Below are positions 1-6,746 of a stretch of 11,211 nt of DNA, in pieces; the first letter of the stretch is position 1; the number at the start of each line of letters is the position of its first letter. Under the pieces are notes generated by a model. That model saw only the letters and a program-made list of their open reading frames with translations, was not told where the DNA came from and ran no database searches. The DNA lies in assembly GCA_031285085.1 (NCBI GenBank), contig JAITWW010000023.1, forward strand, positions 1 to 11,211, given 5' to 3'. Source of the DNA: Candidatus Methanofilum arcanum (lineage in GTDB: Archaea; Halobacteriota; Methanomicrobia; Methanomicrobiales; Methanospirillaceae). A program made the translations under genes and the position numbers.

Positions 1-376
1 TTTTTTCAGGGTCTATCGTTTCCTCAATCCGTTCACGCCCGACAGCCGCTAACCACAATTTGAATGGCTCCGCTTTAGGTGATGGGATGGACAAAATAAG
101 GCGGAAAAGATGTTTCGAATTGGCAACGTCGGTTAAACGCTTTTTACCATCTTCGGCAGTCATTTTCAACTGTTGACATTTTGTCAACAGTTCAGATCCT
201 TCCTCTTTCAATCGTTGCTTTAGCTTACTCCAATAAAATGTTGCGCCTCGTTTTGTTTGTTGTTCCGTTAATACGCCAACCACATCAACAATAGAAAAAT
301 ACCATTCCTCTCTTTCCTCATCCCATGCTGTGCGTATGCGCTTGTCCTCGAATAACTGGATTTTGTTTTCGTCCAT
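1..376 (-). CDS. Bro-N domain protein (phage antirepressor/DinD-like), C-terminus beyond left edge
   Basis: An open frame of 125 codons runs without a stop from an ATG at 376 to the window edge. The translation begins MDENKIQLFEDKRIRTAWDE and continues with EEWYFSIVDVVGVLT, a YWSKLKQRLKEEG block, LKMTAEDGKKRLTDVA and IPSPKAEPFKLWLAAVGRERIE. This series is typical of the Bro-N domain (BRO family, prophage antirepressors, DNA-damage-inducible protein D), which usually occupies the first 100-120 residues. Such proteins are thought to bind DNA and modulate phage or stress gene expression; the exact role here is unknown, and the missing C-terminal part would decide the subfamily. The start is supported by GGGAGGAG (385-392), eight bases before the ATG. 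It is divergent from a dead MFS gene and shares its upstream region with a perfect palindrome. Family assignment is confident, function is not. Confidence 0.85.
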   Translation of the reverse strand, partial: MDENKIQLFEDKRIRTAWDEEREEWYFSIVDVVGVLTEQQTKRGATFYWSKLKQRLKEEGSELLTKCQQLKMTAEDGKKRLTDVANSKHLFRLILSIPSPKAEPFKLWLAAVGRERIEETIDPEK

Positions 377-401
377 TAGAAAAACTCCTCCCAGAGATAG
401 T

Positions 402-415
402 AATGAGTACTCATT
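402..415. promoter_or_regulatory. Perfect 14-bp palindrome, candidate operator
   Basis: AATGAGTACTCATT equals its own reverse complement. It lies 26 bp upstream of the Bro-N start codon. If the AT-rich box at 426-434 is the TATA element, the palindrome covers the predicted transcription start, a place where a bound dimeric repressor would block initiation. The binding protein is unknown: a TetR-like regulator or the Bro-N protein itself are both guesses. Confidence 0.4.
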
Positions 416-425
416 CACCCCTCTC

Positions 426-434
426 ATTATTTAA
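426..434 (-). promoter_or_regulatory. Candidate TATA box for the Bro-N gene
   Basis: On the minus strand the sequence reads TTAAATAAT. Its centre is about 25 bp upstream of a predicted start near 405, giving a leader of about 28 nt that contains the strong GGGAGGAG. The spacing fits an archaeal promoter, but the stretch is AT-rich and the call is weak. Confidence 0.3.
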
Positions 435-583
435 TTACTCCCTGCAGTGTTTTACAAATTTAAGCACTTTTTTGCTTGGTGTTCATCACCCATATCTCTC
501 ATTTTCTGGTTTTGTTCCTCTCCTTCTTTCATTACACAGGTCATTTATACAACAGGTGGTGTAATTATGGAAGGGATGTTTTT

Positions 584-1078
584 TTGAAACAACAGGGCAG
601 CAATTGGAAAAAAAGCTTTTTCACAATATCTGGCGGGCAGACTATATCAATAATCGGTAGTAGTGCCGTACAATTTTCTTTGATTTGGCGGTTGGTAAGT
701 GAAACAGGTTCACCGCTTTTCATGTCAATGGCGGGATTAGCCGCTTTTCTCCCTTAGCTCATGCTTGGACCTTTTGCCAGAGTATGAATTGACAGAGTAA
801 AGCGAAAGACAATCATTATCTGCGTGAATTTGTTTATCGCATCTATCGCGGCTAATATCCAATATATAGCGTACATTCAAGAAACTATCCCAAAAGAAGC
901 GCAAGGTAGAGCATTTTCTCTTGTAGGTAGTTTAATGTTATTTTCCATGCCTGTTGGACTATTGATTGCCGGGCCAGCGGCAGAGCATTGGGGTGTGACA
1001 CTTTGGTTTTCCATTTCAGGAATACTGATTATTGTGATTATGTTGATAGGCGCATTGTTTGTGAATAGAAGAACATAG
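584..1078 (+). pseudogene. Decayed MFS efflux transporter (DHA3/macrolide-efflux type)
   Basis: Reading from a TTG at 584 (preceded by GGAAGGG, 569-575) gives an N-terminus with NWKKSFFTISGGQTISIIGS and AVQFSLIWRLV, typical of TM1 of DHA3-type major facilitator drug exporters. The frame is broken by TAG at 755-757, where the family usually has Gln (FLPQ), and by TGA at 785-787, where it usually has Trp (GVWIDR). The same frame then jumps from the TM2-TM3 loop (IDRVKRKTIII) straight to a C-terminal segment: YIQETIPKEAQGRAFSLVGS, MPVGLLIAGPAAEHWGV and a last hydrophobic helix, ending at TAG 1076-1078. About 165 codons remain of a usual 400 or so, so more than 200 codons are missing from the middle, with the junction near 810-840. 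It cannot make a working transporter. The family normally exports antibiotics or other small molecules. Confidence 0.85.
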
Positions 1079-1080
1079 TT

Positions 1081-1233
1081 GAAGAGTAAGGTCATGTTCG
1101 ATAATTGTTGTTTGAGAAGTCACCTATTTTTCAAAGTGGGTTCTCATGCATGTTACAATCTTTTGGCTCGCCATACTATCTTTGAATGAGAGCTCATTCA
1201 TTTAACCAACAACTGTCGAATATGACCCTCTTC
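1081..1233. mobile_element. Inverted-repeat element of about 150 bp, MITE-like or collapsed IS
   Basis: The arms 1081-1115 and 1202-1233 are imperfect inverted repeats. Both begin GAAGAG at the outer end, followed (after three extra bases in the left arm) by GGTCAT, TTCGA and TTGTTG; 27 of 32 aligned positions agree. Just inside the right arm, reading leftwards, an ATG at 1201 opens a 25-codon frame beginning MNELSFKDSMASQKIVTCMR and stopping at 1124-1126. A start codon immediately inside one terminal repeat is what a transposase gene truncated by internal deletion would leave, but I do not recognise the peptide. No clear target-site duplication is visible. The element lies directly after the stop of the dead MFS gene, so a large transcription hairpin is an alternative reading. 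Confidence 0.45.
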
Positions 1234-1419
1234 GACACCTGAGCCAGAACAAACTGATTCAGGTGCTGTTCCATACAAGGATGGCCAGGTAATCTTCCTC
1301 ATCACGCGCCATGAATGCACGCTTCAAGCAAAAAACGCTTGAACAAGGAAATCCAGTACTGACGATGGGTGAATTACTTTTCGCTTATCTTTTGCTCTTT
1401 TGGAGAATAAAGCGTAAGA
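1234..1419. other. Intergenic stretch with two small stem-loops, no convincing gene
   Basis: Two perfect 7-bp inverted repeats occur: CACCTGA at 1236-1242 with TCAGGTG at 1259-1265, and TTCAAGC at 1323-1329 with GCTTGAA at 1337-1343 around an A-rich loop. The second could end transcription of the plus strand, but no T-run follows it. A frame from ATG 1311 to 1442 has no preceding ribosome-binding site and no recognisable family. Together with the element at 1081-1233 this makes a gap of about 340 bp without a real gene. Confidence 0.4.
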
Positions 1420-2031
1420 TTATCTATTCCTGTTTTTCATGAATTCAATAAAACCAATTTTGAAGTACTGGTAGTTATCTTCTATATAGTCAGCAGGGTA
1501 CGCGTTCAACGCAGTAAGCACCTCCCGCGTAAACTCCAAGTATCCGGTTCCATTGGCCGTGATTAGGTTGTTATCCCGCACCGCTTGCTCATTCAGATAA
1601 TTACTTTGGCCAGTGTAGTTTCCTTGCGCAGCTGAAATCAAATCCTCGTGTATATTGCTGGTGTGTTTTTTCTCATTCAGCAACTGATTCATTCCAAGAA
1701 AAACGGTAGCATCGCAGATCGCACCGACAATCTTGCCATCAGCATACGCCTTTTTAACCACCGACGCTACTTCTTTAGCCCCTTCCGTTCTCCATGACAT
1801 GCCGCCAATAAGGATAATTCCGGCATAATTTGATGGAATATCTTCAACGGCATAATCTGGAATTGTTGTAAAGCCTCCTATGGATTTAATTGGATTTTTG
1901 CTAAGTGAAACGGTTTTCACCTCATAAGGAGAAGTTTTATCTTGGATGCTGCCTTGCAAGGCGCATGATAGAAATGCGTATTCCCAATCAGCGTACTGTT
2001 CCAAAATAATAAACAACACTTGTTCTTTCAT
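1420..2031 (-). CDS. DJ-1/PfpI family protein (class I glutamine amidotransferase-like)
   Basis: A 203-residue protein with the DJ-1/PfpI fold signature. It has an N-terminal beta strand VLFIILEQYADWEYAFL with the conserved acidic residue E17, the strand AGIILIGGMSW (70-80), the nucleophile elbow VGAICDATVFLG with Cys106 (102-113), and the C-terminal block LITANGTGYLEFTREVL (156-172). Members include proteases/chaperones, deglycase-like and stress proteins, and many without known substrate; cytoplasmic location is expected, since no signal peptide is seen. The residue after the Cys is Asp rather than the His of classical PfpI, as in many Firmicutes amidotransferase-like members, so protease activity should not be assumed. 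I place the start at 2031, not at the upstream GTG (2061), because GGAGGT sits just before this ATG and the family begins here. The gene appears intact although its neighbour is dead, and its style suggests bacterial origin. Confidence 0.88.
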   Translation of the reverse strand: MKEQVLFIILEQYADWEYAFLSCALQGSIQDKTSPYEVKTVSLSKNPIKSIGGFTTIPDYAVEDIPSNYAGIILIGGMSWRTEGAKEVASVVKKAYADGKIVGAICDATVFLGMNQLLNEKKHTSNIHEDLISAAQGNYTGQSNYLNEQAVRDNNLITANGTGYLEFTREVLTALNAYPADYIEDNYQYFKIGFIEFMKNRNR

Positions 2032-2045
2032 GTGACCTCCACTGT

Positions 2046-2085
2046 ATCTATTGCTATTCACTTTAATCTATTTCTATTCACTTTA
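2046..2085. repeat. Tandem 20-bp direct repeat upstream of the DJ-1 gene
   Basis: Two head-to-tail copies, 2046-2065 and 2066-2085, read ATCTATTGCTATTCACTTTA and ATCTATTTCTATTCACTTTA and differ at one base. They lie 15-54 bp upstream of the DJ-1 start codon, in its promoter or leader. They could be paired binding sites for an activator or a recent slippage duplication. A bacterial-style pair on the minus strand (TTGGCG, 16 bp, TAGATT) runs into the repeat, but this is weak. Confidence 0.65.
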
Positions 2086-2301
2086 TCGCCAATGATGAAG
2101 CAGTTCCATTGTCACACTACGCACTGTTTCCAGAATAATAGCATAATTCATGGTTTTTTTCGATGTTAGTTAATTGGATAACTCTCATTGCGTAGTCTGA
2201 CAAAAGAGTTTGGAATCAGCATTACGAATGAAAAGCGTTATTTCTGAGTTCAATAAGCATTTGTGTATACGGCGAGAAGACCCCCTAGATATGTTCATCT
2301 C
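2086..2301. other. Boundary between accessory and core DNA, no gene recognised
   Basis: Only chance-length frames are present, for example a 22-codon minus-strand frame from 2151 to 2083 with no recognisable family. No tRNA, transposase or attachment-site repeat was seen. The accessory-looking segment ends somewhere here, before the glyS promoter. Confidence 0.3.
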
Positions 2302-2310
2302 TTTTTAAAA
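2302..2310 (+). promoter_or_regulatory. TATA box of glyS, leaderless transcript predicted
   Basis: TTTTTAAAA is centred about 24 bp before the glyS ATG at 2330. Archaeal transcription normally starts about 25 bp downstream of the TATA centre, which places the start at or next to the A of the ATG. There is no Shine-Dalgarno sequence in front of the gene, consistent with a leaderless mRNA. Confidence 0.6.
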
Positions 2311-2329
2311 CACAACTATACGACACTAT

Positions 2330-4057
2330 ATGAGCGAACAGAATGAACGATATGAGCAGGTCATGGATCTTGCAAAACGGAGAGGATTCGTATGGCCTAC
2401 ATCAGAAGTCTATGGTGGTGTTGCAGGATTTATTGATTATGGGCCACTTGGAACATCATTAAAACGTAGAGTTGAAAATGTATGGAGGCAGTTCTATGTC
2501 ATTTCAGAGGGATATTATGAGATTGAATGCCCAACCATTGGCCCTGAAGCGGTGTACCAGGCTTCAGGACATGCAAGCGGCTTTTCAGATAAGATGTGTC
2601 AATGCCCACACTGTAATGAATTCTTACGTGCTGATCATATTGCAGAATCCTATCATGTTCAAAATGCAGGAGTTCTCTCTTGCGAAGAGCTCAGACAGAT
2701 AATAGAAGGGAAAGAATGTCCATCTTGCATGGAGATTCTGGAGAATATCTCTGTTTTTGAGTTTAATCTCATGTTCCAAACAAGTATAGGACCTGGTTCA
2801 CAGCGAAAAGGATATCTTCGCCCAGAAACAGCTCAAGGTATTTTTGTAGATTTTGGCAGACTCCTTCGTTTTTACCGCGACAAATTACCTTTTGGAACAG
2901 TTCAGATCGGAAAATCATATCGAAACGAGATCTCGCCACGTCAAGGCATGATCCGTCTGCGTGAGTTCACACAAGCAGAAGCAGAGATATTTGTGTATCC
3001 TGATGAGAAAAAACATCCAAATTTTACAAAATACGCAGAATATTCATTCCCCTTGCTAACATATGTACAACAGCAAAACAATGAAGAGGCAAAAGAATAC
3101 ACCATGCGTGATGCTGTTGATCTCGGACTCATCGCAAATGAGTACGTCGCATATTATCTTGCACTGACACATGAACTTTTGATGACAATTGGAATTCAGC
3201 AAAAAAGACTCCGTTTTAGACAGCATTTACCTAATGAGCGAGCACATTATGCACAAGACTGCTGGGATGCAGAGATATACTCTGACCGCTTTGGCTGGGT
3301 AGAGACGGTTGGTATTGCAGATAGAACAGATTATGATCTTCGTGCCCATGCTACACATAGTGGTGATCCATTCACGGTGTTTATTCAGTACGAAAAGCCC
3401 CGTGTCACACGCCAACGCCGAATTATTGCTGATATGGGAACTCTTGGCCCAAAATATCGTGGAAAAGCAAAAGCCATTGCAGATGCATTAGCTATGGCAA
3501 ACCCAGGTCCAGATGGTGCAACAGTCACCATTGATGGAGAAAAGTATGATATTCCAAGTGAACTCTATGAGATTCGTGAAGAAGATGTAACGGTTCAAGG
3601 AGAAGAGGTCCGCCCGCATGTTATTGAACCAAGTTATGGCATTGATCGTATGATCTATGGATTGCTTGAAAACACGTACTCAGTTGATACAATAGATGGA
3701 GAAGCACGTACTGTTCTGAGGCTCCCAGCATGTGTTGCCCCAATTCAGGTCGCGGTATTTCCACTCATGAGCCGAGATGAACTTGACACCATTGCAAAAA
3801 CTATCACCAAAGAGTTGCATGGGCGAAATATTCATGCAGAGTATGATGAATCTGGTGCAATCGGACGCCGTTACCGCAGACAAGATGAGATCGGTACTCC
3901 TTATGCCATCACAGTTGATTATGAGACAAAAGAAAATAGAACGGTAACGATACGCGATCGTGATACAACATCACAAGTGCGGATTCCAATAGAGCGTACT
4001 TCCGCGATAATAGCAGATCTCATCAGTGGAAAAATATCATTTTCAGAGATCACATAG
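2330..4057 (+). CDS. glyS: Glycyl-tRNA synthetase, archaeal/eukaryotic homodimer type
   Basis: This 575-residue class II aminoacyl-tRNA synthetase charges tRNA-Gly with glycine using ATP. The N-terminus has the GlyRS signature RRGFVWPTSEVYGG and GFIDYGPLG. Two cysteine pairs, C92-x2-C95 and C130-x2-C133, lie in the insertion before the catalytic core and probably bind zinc. Class II motif 2 is YRNEISPRQGMIRLREFTQ (197-215) and motif 3 is EPSYGIDRMIYGLLE (433-447). The C-terminal anticodon-binding domain runs from about 468 (APIQVAVFPLM) to 565. Length and order match archaeal homodimeric GlyRS, and no key residue appears to be missing. hef starts 43 bp downstream on the same strand, so the two may be co-transcribed. 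The gene is essential and vertically inherited in archaea, and marks the return to core chromosome after the accessory stretch to its left. Confidence 0.97.
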   Translation: MSEQNERYEQVMDLAKRRGFVWPTSEVYGGVAGFIDYGPLGTSLKRRVENVWRQFYVISEGYYEIECPTIGPEAVYQASGHASGFSDKMCQCPHCNEFLRADHIAESYHVQNAGVLSCEELRQIIEGKECPSCMEILENISVFEFNLMFQTSIGPGSQRKGYLRPETAQGIFVDFGRLLRFYRDKLPFGTVQIGKSYRNEISPRQGMIRLREFTQAEAEIFVYPDEKKHPNFTKYAEYSFPLLTYVQQQNNEEAKEYTMRDAVDLGLIANEYVAYYLALTHELLMTIGIQQKRLRFRQHLPNERAHYAQDCWDAEIYSDRFGWVETVGIADRTDYDLRAHATHSGDPFTVFIQYEKPRVTRQRRIIADMGTLGPKYRGKAKAIADALAMANPGPDGATVTIDGEKYDIPSELYEIREEDVTVQGEEVRPHVIEPSYGIDRMIYGLLENTYSVDTIDGEARTVLRLPACVAPIQVAVFPLMSRDELDTIAKTITKELHGRNIHAEYDESGAIGRRYRRQDEIGTPYAITVDYETKENRTVTIRDRDTTSQVRIPIERTSAIIADLISGKISFSEIT

Positions 4058-4100
4058 CTGGCACCGTCACATCAACACCCCTCTCTCCCACTGTTTACCT

Positions 4101-6356
4101 ATGGAATATATCTCCCACCCTTGTATAAAGCCGGAAAGCCTTGAACGCAGACAGTACCAGTTTTCTATCTCAATGGATGCACTTGAGGACCACTCTCTTG
4201 TTGTCATTCCAACAGGCCTTGGAAAAACAGCTATTGCCTTAATCGTTGCAGCCTCACGATACTATACGATTGGAGGAAAAATTCTCATCGTAGCCCCAAC
4301 AAAGCCTCTTGTTGAGCAGCATATCCGATATTTCAAAAATCTCTTTCTCGTGCATGACAGCAAAACCCCTGATGATGATTTCTTGTTTTTTACAGGAGAA
4401 ACAAAAGCAGCCTCACGAGGAGCTGCATGGGAGAAGGCATCAGTTATTTTTTCAACACCCCAAGTTATTAAAAATGACATCATTGCGGGAAGATACTCTC
4501 TCGCTGAGGTCTCTCTTTTCGTTATTGACGAGGCACATAGAACAGTTGGAAACTATGCATATGTTTTCTTAGCTGAACAATACCTGAAAACAGCATGTGA
4601 GCCACTCATTCTTGCAATGACAGCATCACCAGGTGGAAATATTGAAAAGATCAGCGATATCGTCCAAAACCTGCGAGTTACAAAAGTACTAACCAGAACA
4701 GAGGAAGATCCTGATGTCAAACCCTATATTCACGAAAAGGAGATTGAATATCTCTCTCTTTCCCTTCCCGATGCTCTAAAAAAAGCATCCCATCTTCTTG
4801 ATATACTGATCAAAGACAGACTCCATCAATTACAGGAGATGGGATATGCTATTCCTCCAAAAGCAAATCTGTCAATGCGAACATTAAATGAGATCAGTTC
4901 CCATATTCAACAATCCATCGCACGGCATGATGCTGATGGCTTTGTTGCTGCAAGTATTCATGCCGAACTCATGAAGCTAAGGCATGCGGTGCTCTTATGT
5001 GAATCACAAGGTTCACAAGTATTTTCTCATTATCTGCAAAAATTGCTGTTGGAAGCAAACTCCCCAGGAGGGAGCAAGGCAAGCAGACGCATTGCAGAGG
5101 ACCCAAGGTTCATGCAACTACTTGACATGACGATCGAGTGGAAAGAAGAGATTCATCCGAAATTTCACATTCTTCCCGAGATAATTCGCTCCCAACTTAA
5201 ACAGGATCCTGAGTCAAAGATAATCATCTTTGCATCATATCGTGATACCGTAGCTGGTATTGTTGCAGCGTTAGAACGAGAGGGAATCTCAGCTGAGAGA
5301 TTTGTTGGACAGAGTGGAAAAGAAAATGATACAGGCCTTTCACAAAAAAAACAGATTGAAGTTCTGAATCGATTTTTTATGAGAGAGTTTGCGGTGTTAG
5401 TTGCAACATCGGTTGGTGAAGAAGGGCTAGATATCCCTTCTACAGACATGGTCATCTTTTTTGAACCGGTTTCATCAGAAATTAGAAGCATTCAGCGAAA
5501 AGGAAGAACAGGAAGACATGGAACGGGATCAATTATCGTACTTGTGACAAAAGGAACCAGCGATGAGGTGGCAAAATCAGTCTCACAAAAACGGGAGAAG
5601 ACAATGTCTCAGCATATTCGCGGAGGTATCCAATCAACACAAGCACAGACGTCTTTATTCTCACCTCCACCGGATCCTGCTGAAGTTCGTGAGACTTTAG
5701 AGAGATTAAAAAGTGGACCATGTATTATTGTTGATGATAGAGAAACACATTCTCGGGTAGTCGAACATCTCGCTCGAATGCAATCACATCTAAACCTAGA
5801 ACGTCTTGAGGTTGGTGACTACCTCATTGGCCGCCTTTTAATTGAGAGAAAAACAACAACGGATTTTGTGAACTCTCTCATTGATCGTAATTTAATGACA
5901 CAGCTCATGCGCCTTTCAGAGCAAGCATATAAGCCTCTTCTCATCATAGAAGGAGATGGATTGTATACCGTACGTGATGTTCATCCAAATGCTATTCGAG
6001 GAGCTCTTGCTGCAATTGTTGTTGATATGGGTATTGGTATATTGTATACAAGGACTGCGGAGGAAACTGCGGAGATGCTTTGTGTGCTTGCACGAAGAGA
6101 AGATGATGAACCATCTCATTCATATTATAGCGTACCAAAACGTGCATATCGGTCGATAAAAGAGGCACAGGAAACAATTATTGCGTCATTTCCAAATATT
6201 GGGCCCACAAATGCAAAAAAGCTCCTTGAAGAGTTTGGTTCAGTACAGGGCGTAGTTACTGCCTCTATTGATGAGATTACCGTAATAAAAGGTATTGGAA
6301 CGAAAAAAGCTGAAAAGATGTTTGAAGTGGCAACAAGGCATTATGAGCGTGGTTGA
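4101..6356 (+). CDS. hef: Hef: FANCM-like helicase fused to XPF/ERCC4 nuclease
   Basis: A 751-residue protein that processes stalled replication forks and branched DNA in euryarchaea. The superfamily 2 helicase half has Walker A PTGLGKT (37-43), DEAH (143-146), TAS (174-176) and motif VI QRKGRTGRHG (465-474), with the helical insert of the FANCM/MPH1 class between them. A linker (about 500-535) contains QTSLF (516-520), resembling a PCNA-interacting peptide. The XPF-type nuclease has DDRE (545-548), GDYLIG (572-577) and IERKTTTDF (581-589), the usual GDY...ERKxxxD metal site. Two helix-hairpin-helix motifs close the protein (FPNIGPTNAKKLL and IKGIGTKKAEKM). The frame is open upstream to an ATG at 4026 inside glyS, but family members start at the equivalent of MEYISHP, so 4101 is chosen. 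No Shine-Dalgarno is visible; transcription may come from the glyS promoter. The 3' end overlaps the convergent UPF0148 gene by 16 bp. Confidence 0.95.
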   Translation: MEYISHPCIKPESLERRQYQFSISMDALEDHSLVVIPTGLGKTAIALIVAASRYYTIGGKILIVAPTKPLVEQHIRYFKNLFLVHDSKTPDDDFLFFTGETKAASRGAAWEKASVIFSTPQVIKNDIIAGRYSLAEVSLFVIDEAHRTVGNYAYVFLAEQYLKTACEPLILAMTASPGGNIEKISDIVQNLRVTKVLTRTEEDPDVKPYIHEKEIEYLSLSLPDALKKASHLLDILIKDRLHQLQEMGYAIPPKANLSMRTLNEISSHIQQSIARHDADGFVAASIHAELMKLRHAVLLCESQGSQVFSHYLQKLLLEANSPGGSKASRRIAEDPRFMQLLDMTIEWKEEIHPKFHILPEIIRSQLKQDPESKIIIFASYRDTVAGIVAALEREGISAERFVGQSGKENDTGLSQKKQIEVLNRFFMREFAVLVATSVGEEGLDIPSTDMVIFFEPVSSEIRSIQRKGRTGRHGTGSIIVLVTKGTSDEVAKSVSQKREKTMSQHIRGGIQSTQAQTSLFSPPPDPAEVRETLERLKSGPCIIVDDRETHSRVVEHLARMQSHLNLERLEVGDYLIGRLLIERKTTTDFVNSLIDRNLMTQLMRLSEQAYKPLLIIEGDGLYTVRDVHPNAIRGALAAIVVDMGIGILYTRTAEETAEMLCVLARREDDEPSHSYYSVPKRAYRSIKEAQETIIASFPNIGPTNAKKLLEEFGSVQGVVTASIDEITVIKGIGTKKAEKMFEVATRHYERG

Positions 6357-6730
6357 AGATCTATCAGCTTCAGATAAATCTTTGTCAACATTGCAGATGA
6401 GGTACTTAATTCATGGATAGAATGTGCATCATCTTCTTGTGGAATGCATGATAAGGTATGTAAAAGAGCCAAATATGCCGCTTGCTCTACCGTACCATCT
6501 GTATGGAGGTTTTGTCCCTGGAGTGGATCAGAGTGAGGCAAAGATGTTGATCTCTTTTTTGTCTGTTTTTCAAGGGTATTTTCTTGTACTGTTTCTGTTT
6601 CAGGACAGATAACACATTGACGTTTTCCATTGTACTCAAAGAGAGGGTTATGGCACAGGGGGCATGCTTCTGCGAGCATTTTTCCTCCTTTTAAGAGATA
6701 TTGTGCCATGATTTCATCTGGACGTGACAT
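6341..6730 (-). CDS. UPF0148 / autoantigen p27-like zinc-ribbon protein
   Basis: A 129-residue protein beginning MSRPDEIMAQYLLKGGKMLA, followed by a zinc ribbon with C23-x2-C26 and C39-x2-C42 around HNPLFEYNGKRQ. This is the pattern of the archaeal UPF0148 family, related to the human Sjogren's syndrome/scleroderma autoantigen 1 (p27) domain. Biochemical function is not established. The remainder is polar (about 45-75) and ends in a predicted helical segment (VEQAAYLALLHTLSC and AMLTKIYLKLIDL). The start is supported by family alignment and by a TATA-like GTATAA about 26 bp upstream, implying a leaderless transcript. It converges on hef and shares its last 16 bp with the hef coding end, so transcription of one could affect the other. 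Confidence 0.85.
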   Translation of the reverse strand: MSRPDEIMAQYLLKGGKMLAEACPLCHNPLFEYNGKRQCVICPETETVQENTLEKQTKKRSTSLPHSDPLQGQNLHTDGTVEQAAYLALLHTLSCIPQEDDAHSIHELSTSSAMLTKIYLKLIDLQPRS

Positions 6731-6746
6731 GGGATTCTATTAGCAG

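Noticed and set aside
755..787. TAG and TGA in the MFS frame as pyrrolysine/selenocysteine or recoded codons
   Set aside because: The positions correspond to ordinary Gln and Trp in the family, no recoding element is seen, and the gene also lacks over 200 codons in the middle. Decay explains all of it.
1311..1442. Plus-strand frame of 43 codons with a hydrophobic patch
   Set aside because: No Shine-Dalgarno, no recognised family, and it overlaps the end of the DJ-1 gene. Probably chance.
2032..2061. Upstream GTG start for the DJ-1 gene
   Set aside because: The ten added residues come from the tandem repeat and the ribosome-binding site itself, while ATG 2031 has GGAGGT in front.
2083..2151. 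Minus-strand frame of 22 codons just upstream of the DJ-1 gene, possibly a regulator remnant
   Set aside because: Too short to assign and without homology I can recognise.
4026..4100. Longer Hef start at 4026
   Set aside because: It would overlap the end of glyS by 32 bp and add 25 residues unlike the family N-terminus. The ATG at 4101 matches the start of homologues.
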